A DNA stretch of 64,000 bases. It comes from Membranipora membranacea. Taxonomy: Eukaryota; Bryozoa; Gymnolaemata; Cheilostomatida; Membraniporidae. The stretch covers positions 14,310,062 through 14,374,061 of the forward strand of contig OU612074.1 in the NCBI GenBank assembly GCA_914767715.1. The letters run 5' to 3'. Of the stretch, positions 11,420 to 21,800 are shown one piece after another (position 1 is the first letter of the stretch; every line of letters begins with the position of its first letter). The notes below the pieces were generated by a model. That model had not been told where the DNA came from and ran no database searches. It worked only from the letters and a program-made list of their open reading frames with translations. The position numbers and the translations under genes are program-made.

Positions 11420-12796
11420 ATGGAGGAAAAAAAACCTTCAAGCTTACTAAAGAGACACAGCACCAGCAGCATACGCCGAAATGATCAGGGCCTGGGTAAA
11501 GGAGGAAGGACTGTAGCCAGGAAAGACCAGAAACTTGAACTAACACTTGATGCCATCGATATAGAAAGCAAAGGAAATAATAAGAAACGCACAGAAAGTA
11601 AAAGCAAATCGAATTCACACATCAATTCAAAACTCAAAGTTGTTGAGGGTGCTGGCAACAATCAGGATGTTTCTGGTAGCTTACAGAGATCCAATTCAAA
11701 TCCTTACACACGTGAAGAACTTGCACTGGTTCAAGGTGAAAAATTACTGCCACTAAAACCCAAAAACAAGCTCCTTTTGAATAGCTCAGGTGAGACCAAA
11801 TCCTCCGGATATAGCTTGGATTTGACTATGCCCAGTCTTTCTCTCATACCTAGTGAGGCAGAAAACACTGATCGTGGATCAAGTGAAGTAGAGATACAAC
11901 TGGCAAAACCTGAACCTCTCACACAAAGCCCTCACCAACAGGAGGAAAGTTGTGATATGCAATCAGGCTTGGCCTCAACTGACACAGCCAGTGAAGAAAG
12001 TCCTCAGAATATGGTGGTCGTTTGTCAGCCTCATTCAAGTTTGTCTGCTTTAAATGGATCTGTCGACAATGACGAGCCAAGGAAGATATCGGATAAAGTA
12101 ATCGAAATACCCTCATCACAAGAACTTCCCCACTCAGATACCACAGAGGAATCAAGGAATGAACCCAATGATGAAAATCAACCAAGAGATCAAGAGGAAC
12201 GAGTTCTGTATCAGGATAATGTCGATATAATCCAACAACCACCAGATGATGCGAGCAACAGTCATTTTGGTCATAGACCATCACCATCAACTAACGGAGG
12301 TAAGAGATGTCTTGTTTTCTATGACAGGCTAGGCCTTGTCCATACAAGGCTCATGGGTGTGTTGATGAGTCCTGCCCAAATGGCAATCTAGTGGATATAT
12401 ATGAAGAATATCTCCTAAACTACCAACTGAGAGTCATAGATTATTAAAGGAAGGGACTCTTGACCTTTTTAGATCCCTTGACCTTCGTAGTTCAGATGTA
12501 GTCATCAAGCAGTCATTGCTGATTTGACACCTAACAATTCATCTTTGACTCAAATTGTTTTAGCCTCGAATCTACTGACTAATGGTTGCACTATCGATTC
12601 AACGCCATGGAACGGTGCGCTGCCTGATCAGGAAAATAACAACCTTCAGGGTGAGGCTGGCGACACTCCAGCAGATGGAAGAGCTCGATCCGGATACCCT
12701 AGCAGCACAAGCGGGTCGATCCGATCAACCTTCAGTCAGGTTGTCACAGCATTTTGTTGTACTGGGAGAGGAACAGATGACTTTAACTATGATTAG
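11420..12796 (+). CDS. Tandem family gene B: disordered protein with C-terminal Cys-Cys module (two exons, 370 aa)
   Basis: The family is unrecognised. Exons 11420-12299 and 12564-12796 are joined in phase 1 through a good gtaaga donor and an aaattgttttag acceptor. The protein starts MEEKKPSSLLKRHSTSSIRR, a basic Ser-rich head. A low-complexity Ser/Glu/Asn/Gln-rich body follows, carrying SSGYSLDLTMPSLSLIP, KPEPLTQSP and a single copy of EIPSSQELPHSDTT (gene A has three). Exon 2, 77 codons, ends IRSTFSQVVTAFCCTGRGTD then DFNYD and TAG. The stop position is the same in all paralogues although each uses a different stop codon (TGA, TAG, TAA), which supports a true C-terminus. There is no transmembrane segment or signal peptide. 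Gene B is closest to gene C. Confidence 0.82.
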
Positions 12797-13290
12797 GGTA
12801 GTTTTGACTGTTAGCTGCGACAGTCTTCCTCAACTTGAGTGAAGAGCTAGCAACATGCATGAACGAAAAGAGGATTCACTTCTCTATTGAACTGAAAGCA
12901 ACTCGATACCGGACAAGTCAAGTCTTAGACTGTGACTAATCTTTCTGGACTTTGCTTGCTAGGAAGGTGAACCAAAATAATTAAATCATGAAAGGCAGCA
13001 GCCTGGAAATCTGGCTATACAGGCCATATTTTCCATATGATTTAAAAAATCTAATATAGGCTATGGCTTGGACAAGGTGCGATTCAGCTAGGCCTATTCC
13101 TTTCATTTTGGGTCTGGTTTGCCTTCTTTTTGTTGAATTAGAATAAATTCTATATAGTAGTTTTAAAAAAGCCACGAAACAAAAGGAGTAGGCTGAGCTT
13201 TGCTGGCCTAACTACTTAAACAAATGATAAAGAAGAACCTGTTCATTAGCTCATCTGGGGCATCCGGCAGATCTAACATAGCTAACCTAT

Positions 13291-14323
13291 GACACTGAGA
13301 GGTTTCAAGGGGATTTTCAAAATTGATACGCTGAAAATTGGTAGGGTCAAGCCCCCTTGTAAGATTGAAAATATCATTGTCCTTGTTTTATTACCCATCA
13401 CTAGGTCCAAGTGTCTACAGTATAATACAATAAAATAACCATCAATCAACCTATCGACATCTGTTGGACTTGAAACTAAATCTCCCTATGTGCAGTACGC
13501 CCCTAAAAGCCCTTCCGACGAATACACTATTGACTCTACCCCACATACCAGTAATACCAACTTGTGGCAAGAAATTTAAAAGTATCATAGAGAAAAATGA
13601 GTAGAGGAAACTATTGGATACTAAGTTGTTGCAGCTCTAATGCTGCTCTAGATTATCATCAATTTGACAAGTTTGTTTAAGGAAACTTTATACCTACTAG
13701 TCCCCAGTCCTCTGTCGATAAAGTTCCAACTCAGTGAGCATGGTATACGATAGGCTGGGTTAAAATACCATACAAGGCTAAGACCAAAGCTACCAAAACC
13801 TTGCAGAATCAAAATCAAATTTAATTGACCAGTAGTTGTGTGTATTGATAATATCACTTGTTAATTTTCAGATCTTATTAAAGTTAGAATTGACAAAAAT
13901 TCACTGCTGCTGCATGAATTTTTCTCCATTAATTTTGCTTAGTAATTGATCAGTATAGCAAAATTTTGTGTGCATTGAATTCTATTTCAAAATCACAATG
14001 TTTCCATATGTTGGTGTGGCATCATTTGAGTGCCAAATTGGATACATGGAATTAGCATCGACACTTAATTTTAGTATAGCGTGTCAAATTCAAAACTGCT
14101 GGGCTTTCAATCAACAGACAAATCAGTTGATACAAACTAGAATATCCACTGTCTTTTGTTTCTATTCTTCTCAATTTCTTGTGGATTTTGTTTAGCAGAA
14201 CAAAAGACTTTCTATATGTATGTAAAATTTGTGGGGTAATAACTCTGGTTTAAATATTTATACAAACAAGGAGATGATAATTCCTGCAGCTATTGAACTA
14301 CAAAATCCATATAAGTCACTGAG
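13291..14323. other. Unique spacer between the duplication units; no gene seen
   Basis: This ~1.0 kb is not shared by the two duplication units. No exon-like frame with splice sites was found. It may be DNA from the original spacer, or an insertion, that did not take part in the duplication. Confidence 0.5.
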
Positions 14324-15036
14324 TAATTTCCACTAAATTCAGGGCGACTCATAACATCAATTCAACATTTACCAAAGTGAGTGAACTTATTTGTTCATGC
14401 CCTAACTGACTAAGCTTCGTGCTCATGGAGAAGTAACTCCAAAAGAATAAGGGTTGTGAAGATTAGCAGACTGGGAGACCTGGCCATAGTTGACTATGAA
14501 CATAGCCGTAGTTTATAAAAAATAGTTGGTGAGGCAAAATTCCGAAGCAAATTCAAAGCATCACCAGGAGGTGTGCTGTCAGCTGCTCCCCAAGCAATTT
14601 AATGCATATCATTAGCAAACAGAAAACCCAGAAGAGCCAATTCTGACATGGATTATACAAATATAGTGCTTTGAGGCCACCATATTTAGATTTCTAGGGG
14701 AGATAGTGCCTCCCTGTCTCCCTCGAGCTACGGGCCTTATGAACCGTACATATAGGAAGGGTAACTAAAAAAATTGCCTATGTGTCATAGGTCTTGAAGT
14801 ATAATATGACTCAGGATGCCCCGCTGCAGGACAGAGACGCTACGAAATACTCTTTTTTATAAATATTCTAATTTTTAAAATAATTTTTAGTAACCATTTT
14901 TATCATTTTACATTTTATTCCTGTGTACTTGACTGTCTAATTTTTTTTTCCTAGTGGAATTCACTCCGGGACATCACACTGCTGATTTTAGGAAGAACAC
15001 AAATCAAACAACAACAGCAGGATAGTTGGTGTTCAC

Positions 15037-15088
15037 CTAGCCTGTCCTGACAAGCTTTGTTCGAACAAAGCTTGTCAGGACAGGCTAG
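15037..15088. repeat. Perfect 52-bp palindrome, duplicated copy
   Basis: This matches the palindrome at 10528-10579 base for base in both arms and was carried along by the segmental duplication. Confidence 0.8.
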
Positions 15089-15872
15089 TGTACACCATTC
15101 AATGTCCATTTTGTGCAAGAATGGAGAACAATATTTTTAACATTTTACAGGCTGTTTATATCAGTAATATGGATCCGTGCCTTATTATTACTTAATAATT
15201 CTTTAACCGGAGCCAAAAACAATTTCAAACTGAAAAAATTAATCTTCATTGTTTACTGTGAGTAGTAATATTATAGCAGTCTGAATCCCTGAAGAATATA
15301 TTCAGTGAGCCCATCACGTCATGTGTTATACTGGCAAAAAACAGCTTAAATATCTGTGTAAATACAACACCTACAACACAACACTGTAGTTTCATGAGGT
15401 TTGAACCACTCAAGAAAGTTGACAAAGAAATCGAAGTTATCCCCTTAATGTCAAGGGGAGAACAACTACTTCTTACTACTGGTGGGATAAATTAGCGATG
15501 TTGTATATCGCCAACCACTTGACACGTAACTACGCTTCAATTCATCAACACACATGACAAGATAAACCATGACAGGACAATCACACAGGGATGGTCCAGC
15601 CAACCCATCAGTAACACATATTACTAAATCTTCTGCTGCTGTCCTAGAGAAATCAAAATTACGGCGGCAAAATAATGCTATTTGCACTCAATAGGGCAAG
15701 CACTTGAATTGATCCCTGTTTTATTTTTGACTCAAAGAAAGTGAACTGTGTGCATAGCGATTAATCTCTATTGTTATTGTTAACTAAAACTGCTTTTTTT
15801 ATAATGTAATGAACTTTGGAACAAAAACTTGTTGCCAACTTCCTGTTTATTTGGACACGTTAGCGTTTTAAC

Positions 15873-17273
15873 ATGGAGGAAAAAAAACCTTCAAGCTTAC
15901 TAAAGAGACACAGCACCAGCGGCATACGCCGAAGTGATCAGGGCCTGGGTAAAGGAGGCAGGACTGTAGCCAGGAAAGACCAGAAACTTGAACTAACACT
16001 TGATGCCATCGATATAGAAAGCAAAAGAAATAATAAGAAACGCACAGAAAGTAAAAGCAAATCGAATCCACACATCAATTCAAAACTCAAAGTTGTTGAG
16101 CATGAGAGTGCTGGCAACAATCAGGATGATCCTGGTAGCTTACAGAGATCATATTCAAATCCTTACACATGCGAAGAACTTGCATTGGTTCAAGGTAAAA
16201 AATTACTGCCACTAAAACCCAAAAACAAGCTCCTTTTGAATAGCTCAGGTGAGACCAAATCCTCCGGATATAGCTTGGATTTGACTATGCCCAGTCTTTC
16301 TCTCATACCTAGTGAGGCAGAAAACACTGATCGTGGATCAAGTGAAGTAGAGATACAACTGGCAAAACCTGAACCTCTCACACAAAACCCTCACCAACAG
16401 GAGGAAAGTTGTGATATGCAATCAGGCTTGGCCACAACTGACAAAGCCAGTGAAGAAAGTCCTCAGAATATGGTGGTTGTTTGTCAGCCTCATTCAAGTT
16501 TGTCTGCTTTAAATGGACCTGTTGACAATGACAATCACGAGCCAAGGAAGATATTGGATATAGTAATAGAAATACCCTCATCACAAGAACTTCCCCACTC
16601 AGATACCACAGAGGAATCAAGGAATGAACCCAATATTGAAAATCAACCAAGAGAGCAGGATGAAAGAGTTCTGTATCCGGATAATGTCGATAATCCAACT
16701 CAAGAGAGGGCACAACCACCAGATAATGCGAGCAACAGTCATTCTAATCATAGACCATCACCATCAACTAACGGAGGTAAGAGATATTATGTTTTCTATG
16801 ACAGGCTAAGCCTTGTCCAGACAAGGCTCATGGGTGTGTTGATGAGTCCTGCCCAAATGGCAATCTAGTGGATATATATGAAGAGTATCTCCCGAACTAC
16901 CAACTGAGAGTCATAGATTATTAAAGGAAGGGACTCTTGACCTTTTTAGATCCCTTGACCTTCGTAGTTCAGATGTAGTCATCAAGCAGTCATTGCTGAT
17001 TTGGTACCTAACAATTCATCTTTGACTCAAATTGTTTTAGCCTCGGATCTACTCACTAATGGTTGCACCATAGATTCAACACCACAGAATGGCGCGCTGC
17101 CTGATCGGGAAAATAACAACCTTCAAAGTGAAGCTGATAAAACTTCAGCAGATGGAAGAGCCCGATCCGAATCACTAAGCAGCACAAGCGGGTCAATTCG
17201 ATCAACCTTCGGTCAGGTCGTCACAGCATTTTGCTGTACTGGGAGAGGAACAGATGACTTTTACTATGATTAA
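15873..17273 (+). CDS. Tandem family gene C: disordered protein with C-terminal Cys-Cys module (two exons, 378 aa)
   Basis: Exons 15873-16776 and 17041-17273 have the same structure as gene B: phase-1 intron, gtaaga donor, gttttag acceptor and a 233-nt last exon. By eye about nine in ten residues match gene B. Differences include small in-frame indels such as HES inserted near residue 78 and ERA near residue 285. The same motifs occur in the same order: SLLKRHSTS, RR, SSGYSLDLT, EPLTQ, one EIPSSQELPHSDTT, then AFCCTGRG and a Tyr-Asp end. Indels are multiples of three and the frame is open throughout, so selection on protein is likely. Function is unknown. Confidence 0.82.
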
Positions 17274-17989
17274 GGTAGTTTTGACTGTTAGCTGCGACAG
17301 TCTTCAACTTGAGTGAAGAGCTAGCAACATGCATGAACGAAAAGAGGATTCACTTCTCTATTGAACTGAGAGCAACTCGAAACCGGACAAGTCTAGTCTT
17401 AGATTGTGACTAATCTTTCTGGACTTTGCTTGCTTGGAAGGTAAACCAAAATAATTAAATCATGAAAGGCAGCAGCCTGGAAATCTGGCTATACAGGCCA
17501 TATTTTCCATATGATTAAAAAAATCTAATATAGGCTATGGCTTGGACAAGGTGCGATTCAGCTAGGCCTATTCCTTTCAATTTGGGTCTGGTTTGCCTTC
17601 TTTTTGTTGAACTAGAATGAATTCTATATAGTATAGTTTTGAAAAAGCCACGAAACAAAAGGAATAGGCTGAGCTTTGCTGGCCTAACTACTTAAACAAA
17701 TAAAGAAGAACCTGTTCGTACCTTAAATAAAGAAGAACCTGTTCATTAGCTCATCTGGGGCATCAGGCAGATCTAACATAGCTAACCTATGACACTGGCC
17801 GTAATGAAAGTGCCTCCATCCTATGGAAAATATGCCATTTGTAGCCGGACTATGATGTAGATAGGTGAAGAACATCATGTATATTTGTGAAGGGTAATGT
17901 AAAATACATAGTTACTGAAGAGTAGGCGAAATAGCAGGGGGCCTGCAGTCTAGTGTCACATTAAATTTGATGTTTACCATTCAATTTTC

Positions 17990-18335
17990 ATTTTTGTGCC
18001 TGAATGGATTTTATAACAAGTATTTGTAACTCTTTACATACTGTTTATTGCAATAATATGGAACTGTACTTACATATTGCTTAATAATAAATTTATACAA
18101 TAAATAATAAGCTGAACTGTGATAACTCTTGTACCTGAGCCAACAACAAATTCAAACTGAAAATATTAATAACTAAAACAAAATTAATCTTCATTGTCAA
18201 CAGCGAATAAAATAGTATCATAGCAGTCTAAATCCCTGAAAAATAAAACTAACCAAAGATCTATAGCGAATCCATCTCATCATGTTTCTTTGGCAAAAGC
18301 AGCGTAAATATCTGTGAAAGTAAGTACAACACCCA
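17990..18335 (+). repeat. Truncated third copy of the array's upstream region
   Basis: The segments gagccaacaacaaattcaaac, attaatcttcattg, tagcagtctaaatccctgaa and cagcgtaaatatctgtg match 10624-10865 upstream of gene B in the same order and orientation, but are clearly more diverged than units 1 and 2 are from each other. The match stops before the gene body. This looks like an older unit cut off where the minus-strand SAM gene ends. Confidence 0.7.
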
Positions 18336-18368
18336 AATACATCTATGGACATAACCAAACATTTATAT

Positions 18369-18450
18369 AAAATCTCATACGACCTCATAAAATCTCATAT
18401 GATGTCATAAAATCTCATAAATTTCCCAAGATCTCATAAAATCTCATACT
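18369..18450. repeat. Degenerate tandem repeat, unit ~ctcataaaatctcata
   Basis: The words aaatctcata and ctcataaaatctcatac recur five times in 80 bp just beyond the stop codon of the SAM gene, in its 3' flank. Confidence 0.6.
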
Positions 18451-18477
18451 ATACTAACCAATACCCAAAGGTATCAC

Positions 18478-18789
18478 TTATACGTGGTGGACTGCAGTAG
18501 TATTGTGGAAGAAGTCTTGTTGTGCGTTCATATCTTGCTGTGGAACCTCAACACCCCCACTCCATGTGGATTTGATAGCGGACACAATGATCTCTAAATG
18601 TAGAGGATCAGTAATACCACAGTCTCTTAGTGAATTCTCATTCATATTAGACAGAGAGCTCAGTGATTGTACACCATGTGAGGCGAGTAGCTCTGTGTAC
18701 ATAGGTAGACCGCTCAGAACCATAAAGTCGTGTATGTTACTGACTCTCTTCTGCTCCGGGCTTCTCTTAGTGTCAGCAGACAGTGGAAC
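18478..18789 (-). CDS. SAM gene last exon: C-terminal SASH1-like SAM domain
   Basis: 104 codons including TAA at 18478-18480. VSNIHDFMVLSGLPMYTELL, SLSNMNENSLRDCGITDP and HLEIIVSAI align with the C-terminal SAM of SASH1 (VSDWLISIGLPMY, LQEAGIT). A short Gln/His-rich tail follows. The SAM is nearly full length. Confidence 0.85.
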   Translation of the reverse strand, partial: VPLSADTKRSPEQKRVSNIHDFMVLSGLPMYTELLASHGVQSLSSLSNMNENSLRDCGITDPLHLEIIVSAIKSTWSGGVEVPQQDMNAQQDFFHNTTAVHHV

Positions 18790-18840
18790 CTATCAATGTA
18801 ATTATAACAATGTGTTACAGGGATGATTTTACAACTTAGA

Positions 18841-18881
<41 letters not shown>

Positions 18882-21800
18882 CTTTGAAAAGAAAAAAACT
18901 AAAGTTGCAATGATGTTAATGCATAATTGATGAGAAATATTACCTGGAAGATCTCTTAAAATGTGAAATAGATGGACTTGATCGCATGTGAATTGGTAAA
19001 TTCACATTTGATCAATACAATATGTTAAGCATCCACTTAAAGTGGTATAATTAGCTTCATCTCAGACTATTAGCGTATATCATATTTTCTGAACTGGTAT
19101 TACTATCTTCTACTGCAAGATTGGTGGCGGCGCTATTCTATTATAGCAAATGGGTATAACAAATAGAAGTTATCCCCTCAATGTCAGGGAGAACACGATA
19201 ATGTAAAATTTAAACAGCAGAACATGAACATAAGTTAAAGCAGGGAGTTTGGGACACTGTCCCAAACTCCCTGGTTAAAGTCCATCTGACCAGCTGAGAA
19301 GTACCCTGGACATTCTGAGGGCTTGCAGCAGGGTGATAACTCTTGGACAGCTGCGATTCAACAATAGGGGAAAACTGGGGTTTATAGATAGATCCCTTTT
19401 TATTTGCACATCATGTAGAACATCTTTGGAGGATGGTGTATGCAAATAAAAATGTATATATATACTTACAGATGGGCGACCATGTGAGCTGAGATCATTA
19501 CATCTGATAGAATCCATAGCCAAAGCTACAGTGGTTAGATCTGTAGTGCAGAGCTGAGCGTACCGAGATACCAGGCTAATCGGTACACACCACTGTCCAT
19601 CCTAAAAAAACAAAGGAGCCAAAGTGTCAACACTAGGACATAACATAGGACTAACACCAACATAATATAATGTAATCTTTTTTCAAACCAGTGGTATAAG
19701 AAAAGTGGCCACCCTTTCAGTTTTTGGTACAAGAAAGAAAACAAAATGAAATGCATAAACACTTGTCTTACAGATAGTCAAACAGTTTGACAGTAACCTT
19801 ATTGAACCAAAGAACACATATCACATAAGCAAATGTTGCATCAAGGATCCTAGGACAGATTTTGGATGGAGAGCCCAACTCTAATCCCAAACTGTAAACT
19901 CTTACTATAAATCGCCCTTTTCAATTCTGAAATATTAGCAGCAAAAAATTAATAATAACGTTGAAGTTGCTGAAAACAGGAGTGGATGATATCTTGACTA
20001 ACCTCATCAGTGTAAGGCATGATGGTGAGATCTATACTCTCTCTACCCATCTGTGATCTCAATCTATCTGAGAGGTTGTTAGACTGAGTACCAGGCTCTG
20101 AGGTTTGTGCGGTGTTTACGGGGAGGGCGGTGAGCGTACCGCTATCACTCTTCTTCTCACACGTAGATGAGTTGGAGGAGTTATTGTTTATATTCTCATT
20201 ACTAAGATAACAGCCCGAGTCACGCCTAACTCTACCTCCTGTAGTGGGAGACACCTCGGTGGTGGTCGGTCCAGTCTGTAAGAATAAATCAGTGTTTCAG
20301 ACATGTGTAACTTACACAGTGTTGTTTATTCCTGACACTGGTTGGCAAAGGATAAGTGAGTAATATATTTCATCAACTAGTTTTCAAAGCAAGACAGCTT
20401 ATCTGCCCTGTTATGGTAATCCTAATCCTATGACTTCGTACATTATATATTTCTGGTCATGAAATGATTTGTGACCTGGCTCAAGATAATTAAACGTGGT
20501 CGAACCCTTCATCCATAAATAAAAAGGAGCTCCCCCCTCCCTGCTCCAACTAATGTACAAGAATGTAAGTTGGAGTTATCCGCTACTGTTGTGTGAAGGA
20601 ATACCACAAGCGCATTGGTCATAAAATAAGATTGCCTATATACTTGTTGTCTCACCTGTTTACTACTCTGGTTAGCTTGTGAGGAGGATTGTGACGAGGA
20701 TTGTGAGGAGGTTTGCGAGGATTGCTGAGAGGGGATATTCTTGTGAGTATTACAGTCATCAGATGAGAGGCTATCACTGTGATACGAGTTACCCAGGTCA
20801 CTGGTAGTATTAACCGTACTCTGTCCACCCTTACTCATACTGCTAGTAAACGCACTGTTAAGGTGGGCCGCTGAGGAGCGCGCTGCGATAGCAGGACTCC
20901 CCCTCATCTGCTGCTGACTGCCAGGGGCGGAGGAATGGCTGACAGGGATGCGACCTGCTGCGAAAGCTTCAAAGCTCAGATTCATACTGCTGTCGTCTGA
21001 CATGTTAGGATCTATGAGGTGGCGGGTCTCGTCGTCTGAGGGTAGATTCTGCTGATACCACGCGTCGAACTTCTCCGAAACTGTAAGCAAAGAGAATTTG
21101 TATTAATACCATATCGGAAAAATAGTAATTTGCGCATAAACAAGTTGGAGTTATCCACTCCTGTTATATGTATTGTCAACAAATTAATAGAAAATAGCAA
21201 AAACCACCTAGCATCCCTGTAACCTGGCGAGATTTCATTACAGAAAGAGCTTGATATTCTACGTTCAAACATATTGTGATGAATGAACAAAACTGAAAGA
21301 ACAAACAAATAAGGTGTTACTTGTTTTATATTAAAAACCGTAATTTGTGGTTAGTCAAATTGGAGATTTTGCTTCATTATATAGGAGCAATCTGTTTAAT
21401 CATTTTTTAGAGTAAGTTCTCAAGCCTCCCAGCCTCCTACCCACCTACCGAATATATTATCATGGATCATAATTACACTTGTTCAAGCTTCAAACAAAAT
21501 AACACCGGCATTAGTGTTCACCACCCAGACCTATGGCTTCTGTCAGGTAATGAAGCCCTATTGTGTGCACCACAGAAGTGATTCAGTATAAAGAGAGTTA
21601 GGGCATCAATAGGAAAGAGACTCTATTAATCTATTAATCATTCAAATTGGTGAGCAGCCCTAATAATGAGATGTGTATAGAGAATCCCACAAGAACTTAG
21701 ATGTCAGGGAATACCTCCAACATCATCAGCAAGGTAGGCATCCATCATGAAAATGTGGTTTGGTTGTATGGTACATTTAATTGTCTGTTTAAATTTCATG

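Larger units (their letters stand above)
9827..13290 (+). repeat. Segmental duplication, unit 1 (contains gene B)
   Basis: This block is nearly identical to 14324-17797 with an offset of 4.45-4.50 kb. It covers the 3' flank of gene A, an interspersed repeat, a perfect foldback, the promoter region and all of gene B. It begins at taatttccactaaattcag and ends at gctaacctatgacactg in both copies. A unique spacer of ~1.0 kb (13291-14323) separates the units. High identity also in intergenic DNA means the duplication is recent. Confidence 0.9.
14324..17797 (+). repeat. Segmental duplication, unit 2 (contains gene C)
   Basis: This is the second copy of 9827-13290. Small differences include an extra acaacagcag-type segment before the palindrome at 15037, the loss of ~70 bp of the promoter region near 15800 relative to 11290-11350, and a short local duplication near 17700 (aaagaagaacctgttc repeated). 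Confidence 0.9.

Noticed and set aside
11919-12290. Long minus-strand open frame opposite gene B (and its twin at 16378-16719)
   Set aside because: It is the antisense shadow of the low-complexity Ser/Glu-rich exon 1; no splice-site or composition support and it changes with gene B/C synonymous differences.
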